Below are positions 1-6,306 of a DNA stretch of 8,660 nt, piece by piece (the stretch's first letter is position 1; every line of letters begins with the position of its first letter). The stretch spans positions 1 to 8,660 of the forward strand of contig CANEVG010000135.1 of the NCBI GenBank assembly GCA_947442095.1, given 5' to 3'. The DNA is from Sphingomonadaceae bacterium. GTDB taxonomy: Bacteria > Pseudomonadota > Alphaproteobacteria > Sphingomonadales > Sphingomonadaceae. A program made the position numbers and the translations under genes. The notes under the pieces were generated by a model. That model saw only the letters and a program-made list of their open reading frames with translations. It made no database searches and was not told the DNA's origin.

Positions 1-1
1 G

Positions 2-277
2 ATCCGCAAGGACCAGACCGACTGCATGGGCTGCCTTTCGCACTGCGGGTTCTCATCGTGGAAGGATCATGATGACTTTACCACCGGGCGGCTTGCCGAT
101 CCGCGCAGCTTCTGTATCCAGAAAACGCTGCAGGACATCGCCCACGGCTGCCCGATCGACGAGAACCTCATGTTTGCGGGCCATTCGGCCTACCGCTTCA
201 AGCAGGACCCGTTTTATTCGAATAATTTCACGCCGACGGTTAAGCAGCTGGTGGATCGCATTCTGACGGGCGATTAA
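2..277 (+). CDS. Nitronate monooxygenase-like flavin oxidoreductase, C-terminal fragment
   Basis: This is the 3' end of a gene that begins before the window; 91 codons remain, ending in TAA at 275-277. The fragment reads IRKDQTDCMGCLSHC at its start and ends KQLVDRILTGD. I recognise it as the tail of the NAD(P)H-dependent flavin oxidoreductases annotated as nitronate monooxygenase or 2-nitropropane dioxygenase in sphingomonads. That family has an FMN-binding TIM barrel and oxidises nitronates or related substrates in the cytoplasm. The FMN-binding part lies outside the window, so the call rests on the tail alone. The visible part is rich in cysteine: C-x2-C-x3-C at fragment residues 8, 11 and 15, then C38 and C50. 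The alpha/beta hydrolase gene follows after four bases, so the two are probably co-transcribed. Family assignment is fairly sure; the substrate is unknown. Confidence 0.75.
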   Translation: MRKDQTDCMGCLSHCGFSSWKDHDDFTTGRLADPRSFCIQKTLQDIAHGCPIDENLMFAGHSAYRFKQDPFYSNNFTPTVKQLVDRILTGD

Positions 278-281
278 GCGG

Positions 282-980
282 ATGGGATCCGCGTCTGCTG
301 CCGCGCCGCCGCCGGGTCGTCTCTGGGCTGCCGAATTTCTGGCGCTGCCCAAGATCTATGCCGCGCCGCTGCGTCCGCCCGTGGTGGTGCCGCCCTTCGG
401 ACAGGGGCGGCCCGCGCTTGTGCTGCCGGGCCTGCTATCGAACGACCGTGCGACCGCGCTGCTGCGCAATTCGCTCAGCAAGGCCGGATTTGCGGCGCAT
501 GGCTGGGACGAGGGCATGAATCTGGGCGCTCGGCCTGCCGAGATCGACCGCGTCGGGCAGAAACTGGCTGACCTTGGCCGCGCATCGGGCGGGCAGGTGG
601 TGCTGATCGGCTGGAGCCTTGGCGGGCTGTACGCGCGCGTGCTAGCGCAGCGGCATCCGGAGGCCTGCGCGCTCGTCCTCACGCTCGGCGCGCCCTTTTC
701 CGGGGACCGGCGGGCGAACAATGCCTGGCGGCTCTATGAGGCACTGAACAACCACTCCGTTGACAACCCGCCGTTTGCCGAAGACCCAGGCGTAAAGCCC
801 GCGGCGAGGACGATTGCGGTGTGGTCGGCGCGCGACGGGATCATTGCGCCGCCCTGCGCTTCAGGAGAGTTAGCGCAATCTGACGTGCAGGTGGAATTGC
901 CGTTCAAGCATTTCGAGTTGGCTACGGCGCGCGGGGCAGTGGGGGCGATATTGCGGATTTTGCGCGAGGAGTTGGGTTAG
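282..980 (+). CDS. Alpha/beta hydrolase (esterase/lipase-like)
   Basis: The predicted protein has 232 residues and an alpha/beta-hydrolase fold. The nucleophile elbow is GWSLGG with Ser112. The likely acid is Asp185 in the SARDGIIAP strand-loop, and the likely base is His210 in FKHFEL, so a full Ser-Asp-His triad is present in the expected order. The early segment VLPGLLSNDRAT (about 47-58) is where the oxyanion-hole loop normally lies. There is no convincing signal peptide or membrane segment, so a cytoplasmic enzyme is likely. The length is near the minimum for the fold, with little room for a lid domain. The ATG at 282 lies four bases after the stop of the flavin oxidoreductase gene, with only a weak ribosome site (AAGCGG), which suggests translational coupling. 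The substrate cannot be deduced; an esterase or a lipase-like thioesterase role is possible. Confidence 0.85.
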   Translation: MGSASAAAPPPGRLWAAEFLALPKIYAAPLRPPVVVPPFGQGRPALVLPGLLSNDRATALLRNSLSKAGFAAHGWDEGMNLGARPAEIDRVGQKLADLGRASGGQVVLIGWSLGGLYARVLAQRHPEACALVLTLGAPFSGDRRANNAWRLYEALNNHSVDNPPFAEDPGVKPAARTIAVWSARDGIIAPPCASGELAQSDVQVELPFKHFELATARGAVGAILRILREELG

Positions 981-1000
981 GGGGCGCGGGTATGGTGTGC

Positions 1001-1089
1001 AGGCGGGGTCTCCGCCTTGCGGGACCCTTGCCTTCGGGCTGGGCGGCGCGCACGACCGCAAGAAGGTGAACGCCAGGGTCAAGCCCTGG
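1001..1089. repeat. Structured intergenic palindromic repeat element
   Basis: The 164-base spacer between the hydrolase and amtB stops holds several perfect inverted repeats. AGGCGG/CCGCCT is at 1001-1006 and 1012-1017 around a 5-base loop. CTTGCGG/CCGCAAG is at 1016-1022 and 1056-1062, enclosing a GCC-TTCG-GGC tetraloop hairpin near 1030-1039. CCAGGG/CCCTGG is at 1073-1078 and 1084-1089 around TCAAG. Read on the minus strand, the last part translates in one frame as HPGLDPG, a phrase I recognise from spurious translations of dispersed alphaproteobacterial intergenic repeats. It sits between convergent genes and could also end transcription from either side, although neither strand shows a clear T-tract. 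The hairpins are seen directly; calling it a dispersed repeat is inference, as only one copy is in view. Confidence 0.5.
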
Positions 1090-1144
1090 GTGCCGGTGGG
1101 TTTTGGGGGGTGATGGTGCGGTTGAAGGGTGTGAGCAGATGCCC

Positions 1145-2455
1145 CTATTCAAACTCCCATGCCCGCTCACCGTGGCTGGTGAGATCGAGGCCTTCGCGTT
1201 CTTCGTCCTCGGTCACGCGCATGGGGATCACCATCGAGACGGCCAGCGCGCAAATCACGGTGCCAAGCGCGCTCCAGACGGCCACCACGCCCACGCCTGC
1301 GGCTTGGGCGAAGAGCTGGCGGGCAAGGCCCATACCCTCGGCATAGCCGGTGCCGCCGAGCGCCGGATCGAGGAACACGGCGAGCAGGAGTGAGCCGACG
1401 ATGCCGCCCATGCCGTGAACCGCGAAGACATCGAGCGAATCGTCGATTTCGAGCCGGCGCTTGACGATCTGAATCATCGGATAGCACACCGCCACGGCAG
1501 CAAGGCCGAACAGGATCGCCGCGCCCGGGGCGATGAGCCCGGCGGCAGGGGTCACCGTGGCGAGGCCTGCGACCGCGCCGGTGGCGAAGCCCACCGAGGT
1601 CGGCTTGCCGATGGTGATCTTCTCGATGAGCAGCCATGCCAGCGCGGCGGCGCAGGCTGCGGCATGGGTGTTGATGATGGCGGAGGCGGCATCATCGGTG
1701 GCGGCGAGCGCGGATCCACCGTTGAAGCCGAACCAGCCGGCCCAGAGCATGCCTGCGCCGATCATGGTGAGTGCGGGGGAGTGGGGAAGCATCTGCTGCT
1801 TGGGAAAGCCGGAGCGCTTGCCAATCAGCAGCGCCGCGATCAATGCCGAAATGCCCGCCGTAGTGTGCACGACAATGCCGCCCGCAAAATCGAGCGTGCC
1901 GAGCCGGCTTGAAAGCCATCCGCCGCCCCAGACCCAGTGGGCGACCGGCGCATAGACGATCAGGCTCCACAGCCCGGCAAAGGCGACGACCCAGCCAAAG
2001 CGCGTCCGATCAACCCATGCGCCGACCATCAGCGCAGGCGTGATCAGCGCGAACATCATGTGAAACAGCGCAAAGGCGCTTTCCGGCACGAGCGTGCCAT
2101 CGCGCACATTGCCGAGGTCTGCCAGCATCCAGGCGTTGCCCCCGCCCAGCCAGCCGCTGCTGACCGGGCCGAACGCCAGCGTATAGCCGGCCATGATCCA
2201 CAGCAGCGAACCCACAGCGGCAATCGCGCCGATCTGCACCGAGACCGCCAGAAAGCTCTTTGCGCGCACCAGCCCGCCATAGAACAGGGCAAGGCCGGGC
2301 AGCGCCATGAACAGCACGAGCGCAGAGGAGGCCAGCAGCCATGCGGTGTCGCCGCTGTCTGCCGCATCGACTGCTTCGGCCGTTTGGGCATGACCCACTG
2401 CGGGCAGCGCGAGCGCGGTGGCGGCAAGCGCTAGCGCAAGATTCTGACGTTTCAA
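1145..2455 (-). CDS. amtB: AmtB-type ammonium transporter
   Basis: This is a 436-residue Amt/Mep/Rh family channel protein for ammonium uptake across the inner membrane. Residues 1-23 form a signal peptide with Lys-Arg at the start and an AVGHA cleavage site, as in many bacterial AmtB proteins. About eleven hydrophobic helices follow. Family landmarks are FYGGLVR (58-64), AHWVWGGG (172-179) and LDFAGGIVVH, with Asp189 and His197 matching E. coli D160 and the first pore histidine H168. HGMGG follows, with His347 matching the second pore histidine H318. The short cytoplasmic tail EREGLDLTSHGERAW (419-433) is typical and is where GlnK usually docks. The start is TTG at 2455; it is the only start that keeps the signal peptide, and the purine-rich tract GGGGGAAGAAGAG lies just before it. 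No glnK lies beside it, and the neighbouring upstream gene is a dehydrogenase. Confidence 0.95.
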   Translation of the reverse strand: MKRQNLALALAATALALPAVGHAQTAEAVDAADSGDTAWLLASSALVLFMALPGLALFYGGLVRAKSFLAVSVQIGAIAAVGSLLWIMAGYTLAFGPVSSGWLGGGNAWMLADLGNVRDGTLVPESAFALFHMMFALITPALMVGAWVDRTRFGWVVAFAGLWSLIVYAPVAHWVWGGGWLSSRLGTLDFAGGIVVHTTAGISALIAALLIGKRSGFPKQQMLPHSPALTMIGAGMLWAGWFGFNGGSALAATDDAASAIINTHAAACAAALAWLLIEKITIGKPTSVGFATGAVAGLATVTPAAGLIAPGAAILFGLAAVAVCYPMIQIVKRRLEIDDSLDVFAVHGMGGIVGSLLLAVFLDPALGGTGYAEGMGLARQLFAQAAGVGVVAVWSALGTVICALAVSMVIPMRVTEDEEREGLDLTSHGERAWEFE

Positions 2456-2483
2456 GCTCTTCTTCCCCCACGCTACGGGACTT

Positions 2484-2509
2484 GGGCAGCAGTGCCCGGG
2501 CCTTTGGCC
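2484..2509 (-). promoter_or_regulatory. Tandem hairpins between the dehydrogenase stop and the amtB start
   Basis: Two adjacent perfect inverted repeats occupy the 69-base gap: GGGCA/TGCCC (2484-2488 and 2493-2497, 4-base loop) and GGCC/GGCC (2499-2502 and 2506-2509, TTT loop on the plus strand). They sit about 30-55 bases upstream of the amtB start. No T-tract follows on the minus strand, so a simple intrinsic terminator for the dehydrogenase gene is doubtful. An attenuating or stabilising leader structure for amtB is the alternative. I looked for a sigma-54 site (GG-N10-GC), as often seen at nitrogen-controlled amtB genes, and did not find a convincing one here. Confidence 0.3.
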
Positions 2510-2524
2510 TCTAGCCCCAAACTC

Positions 2525-3559
2525 TTAAGCCCAGCCTTCAAGCACCTGATCGGGCGGACGGTGGCCATCAGCCCAAAAGCGGATGTTGGCAATCACCTTG
2601 TCACCCGAGGCGGTGCGCCCCTCGAACGTGGCGCTGCCCATGTGCGGCAGGATCGAGACATTGCCGAGCGCGAGCAGGCGTGGATCGATCTTCGGTTCAT
2701 GCGCGAAGACATCGAGCCCGGCGCCGCCGATGCGGTTTTCCTGAAGGGCCTTGATCAGCGCGTCTTCTTCGACCACGTCGCCGCGTGCGGTGTTCACCAG
2801 ATAGGCCTCGGGCTTCATCAGCGCGATGCGGCGCGCGTCCATCAGGAGGCGGGTTTCTGGCGTGGCCGGGCAATGCAGCGTGACGATATCGGATTCGCGC
2901 ACCAGCGTGTCGATATCCGGTTCATAGTGCGCGCCAACCATACGTTCGAACGCTTCGGGCAGGCGCTGGCGATTGTGGTAGACGATCTCGAGCCCGAAGG
3001 CGCGGGCGCGGTGGGCGACGGCCTGGCCGATGCGGCCCATACCGATGATGCCGAGGCGCTTGCCGGAGATGCGGTGGCCGAGCAGCGTGGCGGGCGCCCA
3101 TCCTGCCCAGTTGCCCGAGCGAATCACCCGGCCGCCTTCGGCCAAGCGGCGCGAGACGGCGATGATGAGCGACAGGGTCATGTCCGCCGTATCATCGGTG
3201 AACACGCCCGGGGTGTTGGTGACGAGGATCTTCCGCGCGCGGGCGGCAGCGAGATCGATATGATCAGTGCCCGCGCCGAAGCTGGCGATGAGGCCCAGCT
3301 GCGGCCCGGCGGCGGCGATGAGGTCGGCGTCGATCCGGTCGGTCACCGTGGGGACGAGCACATGCGCGGTCTGCATAGCGGTCTTGAGCTCGTCTGCGGA
3401 GCGCGGGCGGTCGTCCGGGTTGAGCGTGACATCGAACAGCTCGGCCATGCGGGCCTCGGTTTCGGGCAGCAGGCGGCGCGTGACGATGACGCGCGGACGG
3501 CCTTCAATCCGGCGGGTGGGCCGATAGTCCGATTGCGGGGAGGTGGTGGAAGGGGCCAT
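2525..3559 (-). CDS. D-2-hydroxyacid dehydrogenase (glyoxylate/hydroxypyruvate reductase-like)
   Basis: The protein has 344 residues and belongs to the D-isomer-specific 2-hydroxyacid dehydrogenases, cytoplasmic NAD(P)H-dependent enzymes that interconvert 2-keto acids and D-2-hydroxyacids. The substrate domain includes the family loop SFGAGTDHID (93-102). The Rossmann motif is GMGRIG at 173-178. The catalytic set is complete: Arg259 in NTARGDVV, Glu288 in FAHEP and His306 in LPHMGSAT. After the second Rossmann strand the sequence is YHNRQRLP instead of an acidic residue, which in this family points toward NADPH over NAD; that is inference. The overall pattern is closest to glyoxylate or hydroxypyruvate (glycerate) dehydrogenases. 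The ATG at 3559 has no good Shine-Dalgarno sequence, and about 20 poorly conserved residues precede the first strand (PRVIVTRRL), so the true start could lie a little further in. It is followed in the same direction by amtB after 69 bases. Confidence 0.92.
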   Translation of the reverse strand: MAPSTTSPQSDYRPTRRIEGRPRVIVTRRLLPETEARMAELFDVTLNPDDRPRSADELKTAMQTAHVLVPTVTDRIDADLIAAAGPQLGLIASFGAGTDHIDLAAARARKILVTNTPGVFTDDTADMTLSLIIAVSRRLAEGGRVIRSGNWAGWAPATLLGHRISGKRLGIIGMGRIGQAVAHRARAFGLEIVYHNRQRLPEAFERMVGAHYEPDIDTLVRESDIVTLHCPATPETRLLMDARRIALMKPEAYLVNTARGDVVEEDALIKALQENRIGGAGLDVFAHEPKIDPRLLALGNVSILPHMGSATFEGRTASGDKVIANIRFWADGHRPPDQVLEGWA

Positions 3560-3620
3560 ACGCTACCGCTATGCCGCCAATGTTCCCCCGGTCAAGCACC
3601 CGGTTGCCGAGCCGCGCGAA

Positions 3621-3635
3621 TGCTGTATCGCAGCA
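3621..3635. promoter_or_regulatory. Small dyad in the divergent intergenic region
   Basis: TGCTG-TATCG-CAGCA is a perfect 5-base dyad in the 119-base region between the divergent dehydrogenase and SH3-protein genes. A TTGCCG hexamer at 3604-3609 is followed 16 bases later by TATCGC, inside the dyad, which could be a weak promoter for the SH3-protein gene. A 15-base dyad is expected fairly often by chance, so this is only a candidate operator or promoter. Confidence 0.2.
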
Positions 3636-3678
3636 CAGGTGAATGGCGTTGATATCGAAAGAGGGAGGCTGCGAGTAC

Positions 3679-4176
3679 GTGCCCCGGATACCAAAGCGAT
3701 TTTCTGCTGTGCTGGCCCATGCGCTGGCGGGGGTTCTGCTGTTTGGCAGCACAGTGCCGGGCGCGGCGCTTGCGGCCGAGGACGAGGCCGGGGCGCCGTA
3801 TTGGGTTTCGCTGCGCACGCAGCCTGCCAACTTGCGCGTTGGGCCGGGGCGCGAATACCGCATCAGCTGGGTCTTTGTGCGCGAAGGTGTGCCGCTCAAG
3901 GTGCTGCGCATGATCGGCGGGTGGCGGCTGGTCGAGGATATCGACGGCGCGCGCGGCTGGATGCTCGCGCAGTTCCTGACCCGCACCCGCACCGCGGCGG
4001 TGAAGGGCGGGGTGGCCGAGATCCGCGAGAAGGCCGATGGCACGGGCCGCCTCTTGTGGCGCGCGGAGCCGGGCGTGACCGGGAAACTGGGGGAGTGCGG
4101 GCCGCTGTGGTGCCAGGTCGATATTGGCGGACGGCAAGGCCATGTGGCCAAGGCCGCTGTCTGGGGCGCGGACTGA
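3679..4176 (+). CDS. Secreted bacterial SH3-like domain protein
   Basis: With a GTG start at 3679 the protein has 165 residues. That start is chosen because GAGGGAGG (3661-3668) lies ten bases upstream and it gives a clean signal peptide: PRIPKR, a hydrophobic stretch to about residue 28, and a GAALA cleavage site near 32. An ATG at 3643 would add 12 residues before the basic region but has no usable ribosome site. The mature part holds two SH3b-like segments. The first (about 42-101) has the hallmark NLRVGPG followed by GWRLVEDIDGARGWM; the second, more diverged (about 107-162), ends with LWCQVDIGGRQGHV. Such proteins are exported and often bind cell-wall components. Relatives have sometimes been mislabelled as aspartyl-tRNA synthetase; nothing here supports that. 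Cys140 and Cys145 could form a disulphide in the periplasm. It is monocistronic, ending at a shared hairpin terminator. The exact role is unknown. Confidence 0.82.
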   Translation: MPRIPKRFSAVLAHALAGVLLFGSTVPGAALAAEDEAGAPYWVSLRTQPANLRVGPGREYRISWVFVREGVPLKVLRMIGGWRLVEDIDGARGWMLAQFLTRTRTAAVKGGVAEIREKADGTGRLLWRAEPGVTGKLGECGPLWCQVDIGGRQGHVAKAAVWGAD

Positions 4177-4182
4177 GTTGAG

Positions 4183-4217
4183 GGCCGGGCGCAGGACGCC
4201 CGGCCTCTGTCTTGTTT
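4183..4217. terminator. Hairpin terminator between convergent genes
   Basis: A perfect 9-base-pair G/C stem, GGCCGGGCG (4183-4191) with CGCCCGGCC (4197-4205), encloses a 5-base loop, CAGGA. On the plus strand it is followed by the T-rich TCTGTCTTGTTT, giving a good intrinsic terminator for the SH3-protein gene seven bases after its stop codon. On the minus strand the stem follows the thiolase stop by about a dozen bases, but the downstream side is not T-rich, so termination there is likely weaker. Confidence 0.8.
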
Positions 4218-5413
4218 CAGACCAATTCGATCGCCACGGCAGTGGCTTCGCCCCCGCCGATGCACAGGCTGGCGACGCCGCGCGTCTTGCCATGCCGCTG
4301 GAGCGCGCCGATCAGCGTGGTGACGATGCGCGCGCCCGATGCGCCTATGGGGTGGCCGAGCGCGGTCGCACCGCCATGGACGTTGATCTTCTCGTGCGGG
4401 ATGCCGAGATCGTGCATCGCGAACATGGCGACGCAGGCGAACGCCTCGTTCACTTCAAACAGATCGACCTCATTGACGCTCCACCCGGCCTTGGCGAGCA
4501 GCGTGGTGATCGCGCCGACGGGGGCGGTGGTGAAGTCCTTGGGGGCCTGCGCATGCGCGGCCATCGCGACAAGGCGCGCGACGGGCTTGTGGCCCTCGGC
4601 CTCGGCCACGCTGGCGCGCGTGAGGACGAGCGCAGCCGCGCCGTCGGAGATCGAGGACGAGGTGGCGGCGGTGATCGTGCCGTCCTTGGCGAAGGCGGGC
4701 TTGAGGCCGGGGATCTTGTCAGGCTTGCCCTTGCCGGGGGCCTCGTCGGTATCGACCACGGTGTCGCCGGTGCGCGACTTGACCGTGACGGGGACGATCT
4801 CGGCCACAAACGCGCCTTCGGCAATGGCGCTCTGCGCGCGGCGGAGCGATTCGATCGCGTAGGCGTCCTGCTGCTCGCGGGTCAGCTGGTATTCGTTGGC
4901 GGTATCCTGCGCGAACGTTCCCATGGCGCGGCCGGGCTCGTAGGCGTCTTCCAGACCGTCGAGGAACATGTGATCATAGGCGGTGTCGTGCCCGATGCGC
5001 GCGCCCGAGCGGTGCTTCTTGAGGAGGTAGGGCGCGTTGGTCATGCTTTCCATACCGCCCGCGACGACCATGTCGACGCTGCCCGAAGCGAGCGCTTCGG
5101 CGCCCATGATCATCGCCTGCATGCCCGAGCCGCAGACTTTGCCCACCGTGGTCGCCTGCACCGAGGCGGGCAGGCCTGCGTGAATGCCGGCCTGGCGCGC
5201 AGGAGCCTGGCCGAGCCCGGCGGGGAGCACGCAGCCCATGTATAGCCGCTCGACCTTTTCGGGCGCAATCCCAGCGCGCTCGACCGCGCCGCGCACGGCG
5301 ACCGCGCCAAGCTGGGTGGCGGAAACATCAGCGAGCGAACCCTGCATGCTGCCCATGGGGGTGCGCGCGTAGGACAGGATCACGACGGGATCGGCGGCGG
5401 AGAAGTGGGCCAT
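4217..5413 (-). CDS. Acetyl-CoA C-acetyltransferase (thiolase family)
   Basis: The protein has 398 residues, the usual length of a class II thiolase, which condenses two acetyl-CoA to acetoacetyl-CoA or cleaves 3-ketoacyl-CoA in the cytoplasm. The acylated nucleophile is Cys94 in GKVCGSGMQA. GGMESMTNAPYLL (119-131) is a family signature. The second half carries VNEAFA (Asn322), GHPIG with His354, and CIGGGEA with the proton-shuttle Cys384, so the active site is complete. The sequence resembles acetoacetyl-CoA-forming thiolases (AtoB/PhaA type) more than long-chain FadA, but specificity cannot be fixed from sequence alone. The start is ATG at 5413, with AAGAAGG ten bases upstream and the normal thiolase beginning PVVILSYARTPMG. 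The frame stays open for 37 codons further upstream, but that extension does not fit the family. No phaB or beta-oxidation partner is adjacent, so it is probably monocistronic. Confidence 0.95.
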   Translation of the reverse strand: MAHFSAADPVVILSYARTPMGSMQGSLADVSATQLGAVAVRGAVERAGIAPEKVERLYMGCVLPAGLGQAPARQAGIHAGLPASVQATTVGKVCGSGMQAMIMGAEALASGSVDMVVAGGMESMTNAPYLLKKHRSGARIGHDTAYDHMFLDGLEDAYEPGRAMGTFAQDTANEYQLTREQQDAYAIESLRRAQSAIAEGAFVAEIVPVTVKSRTGDTVVDTDEAPGKGKPDKIPGLKPAFAKDGTITAATSSSISDGAAALVLTRASVAEAEGHKPVARLVAMAAHAQAPKDFTTAPVGAITTLLAKAGWSVNEVDLFEVNEAFACVAMFAMHDLGIPHEKINVHGGATALGHPIGASGARIVTTLIGALQRHGKTRGVASLCIGGGEATAVAIELV

Positions 5414-5464
5414 GGCTTGGAAACCTTCTTGTGGTAGAGGCCGTTTGGCCCCGGGGTTGCCAGC

Positions 5465-5493
5465 CATGTAGACCCCGGTGGTTGCGAATTCAA
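5465..5493 (-). promoter_or_regulatory. Candidate promoter for the thiolase gene
   Basis: On the minus strand TTGAAT (5493-5488) and TACATG (5470-5465) are separated by 17 bases, resembling a sigma-70 -35/-10 pair. The transcription start would lie about 45 bases before the thiolase ATG. The match is partial (four and three of six consensus bases), so this is a candidate only. Confidence 0.28.
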
Positions 5494-5529
5494 TTCGGAC
5501 CGATCGGACTGTCGAGGGAGACAAGGCTG

Positions 5530-6276
5530 TTGCTGCTGATCCTGGCCTCGATAGTGGTGGGCGCGGTGGTCGGCAGCTTTGTCGGCGCTGCGCTCGTGCG
5601 CCTGCCCGATGGCCGCTCGGTGGTCTCCGGGCGGTCGAGCTGCGACAGCTGCGACAAGCAGCTGACGGCCCGGGAACTGGTGCCGGTGGTCTCCTGGCTC
5701 ATCCAGCGCGGGGTCTGCCGGGGGTGCGGGGCCGAGATCGGCGGATGGCAGTTGGGTGCGGAGCTCGGCGGAGCGGCGATCGGCGCGCTGGCCGCGGCCT
5801 TGAGCTTCTTTCCCTTCGCCGCGATGGTGATGGGCTGGCAGCTGCTGCTTATCGCGCTGCTCGATTTCCGGCATATGTGGCTGCCGCGCGTGCTGACGCT
5901 GCTGCTGGGGGCCAGCGGCGCCATGTTCATGACCTTGTGGTCGGTTCAGGCGCGCGATCCGATGATGCTGGCCGAAGCGCTGATCGGCGGGGCGTTCGGC
6001 TTCGCGATACTTTGGCTCGCCGCGCAGCTTTATGAACGACTGCGCGGGCGGGAAGGGCTGGGCGGGGGTGATCCGCCGCTGCTGGGCGCGATCGGGCTGT
6101 GGCTGGGGCCGCTCGGGGTCATTCACACGCTGCTGCTGGCAAGCCTTGGCGGGTTAGCAGTGGCTGGGGTGATGCACCAGATGGGGCGGCAGATCAAAAC
6201 CGATACGGCGCTTCCGCTCGGCACGTTGCTGGCGGCAGCAGCCTGGCCGATCATCTTGTGGCAGGGCCTGGTTTAG
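5530..6276 (+). CDS. Type IV prepilin peptidase (A24 family, PilD/GspO-like)
   Basis: This inner-membrane aspartic protease cuts, and in many relatives N-methylates, prepilins or type II secretion pseudopilins. With a TTG start at 5530 it has 248 residues; GAGGGAG lies nine bases upstream and the protein then begins directly in its first membrane helix. The N-terminal DiS-P-DiS domain has GSFVGAALVRLP followed by paired CxxC motifs (Cys38/Cys41 and Cys63/Cys66), the metal-binding set of the full-length PilD type rather than the short CpaA type. The catalytic aspartates are Asp112 in LLDFRHMWLP and Asp181 in GLGGGDPPLLGAIG. About six to seven hydrophobic helices are present, ending with the conserved LPLGTLLAAAAWP. 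The residue two after the GxGD Asp is Pro instead of the usual Lys. The frame is open upstream to a GTG at 5431, but that would add a Pro/Arg-rich stretch without a ribosome site. No pilus or secretion genes are next to it. Confidence 0.85.
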   Translation: MLLILASIVVGAVVGSFVGAALVRLPDGRSVVSGRSSCDSCDKQLTARELVPVVSWLIQRGVCRGCGAEIGGWQLGAELGGAAIGALAAALSFFPFAAMVMGWQLLLIALLDFRHMWLPRVLTLLLGASGAMFMTLWSVQARDPMMLAEALIGGAFGFAILWLAAQLYERLRGREGLGGGDPPLLGAIGLWLGPLGVIHTLLLASLGGLAVAGVMHQMGRQIKTDTALPLGTLLAAAAWPIILWQGLV

Positions 6277-6306
6277 CGCCTTCAGCAACAATTCGTATGC
6301 ATTGCC

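Noticed and set aside
1145..1970. Several short frames on both strands within amtB
   Set aside because: All lie inside a well-supported AmtB frame and have repetitive Arg/Ala/Gly composition.
2484..2510. Possible sigma-54 promoter before amtB, suggested by GGGCAC
   Set aside because: The GC dinucleotide required at -12, ten bases after GG at -24, is absent.
2492..3652. Long plus-strand open frame of 386 codons across the dehydrogenase gene
   Set aside because: It lies antisense to a gene with a complete catalytic set. Its translation is low-complexity, rich in Arg, Gly, Ala and His, with no recognisable domain, as expected for a GC-rich shadow frame.
4124..5245. Plus-strand open frame of 373 codons across the thiolase gene
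   Set aside because: It is antisense to an intact thiolase and overlaps the terminator and the end of the SH3-protein gene. The composition is shadow-like (Arg, Gly, Asp, His) and no motif is seen.
5414..5524. 37-codon N-terminal extension of the thiolase
   Set aside because: The family begins at the PVVILSYARTPMG strand. The ATG at 5413 has a ribosome site, and the extension contains a candidate promoter.
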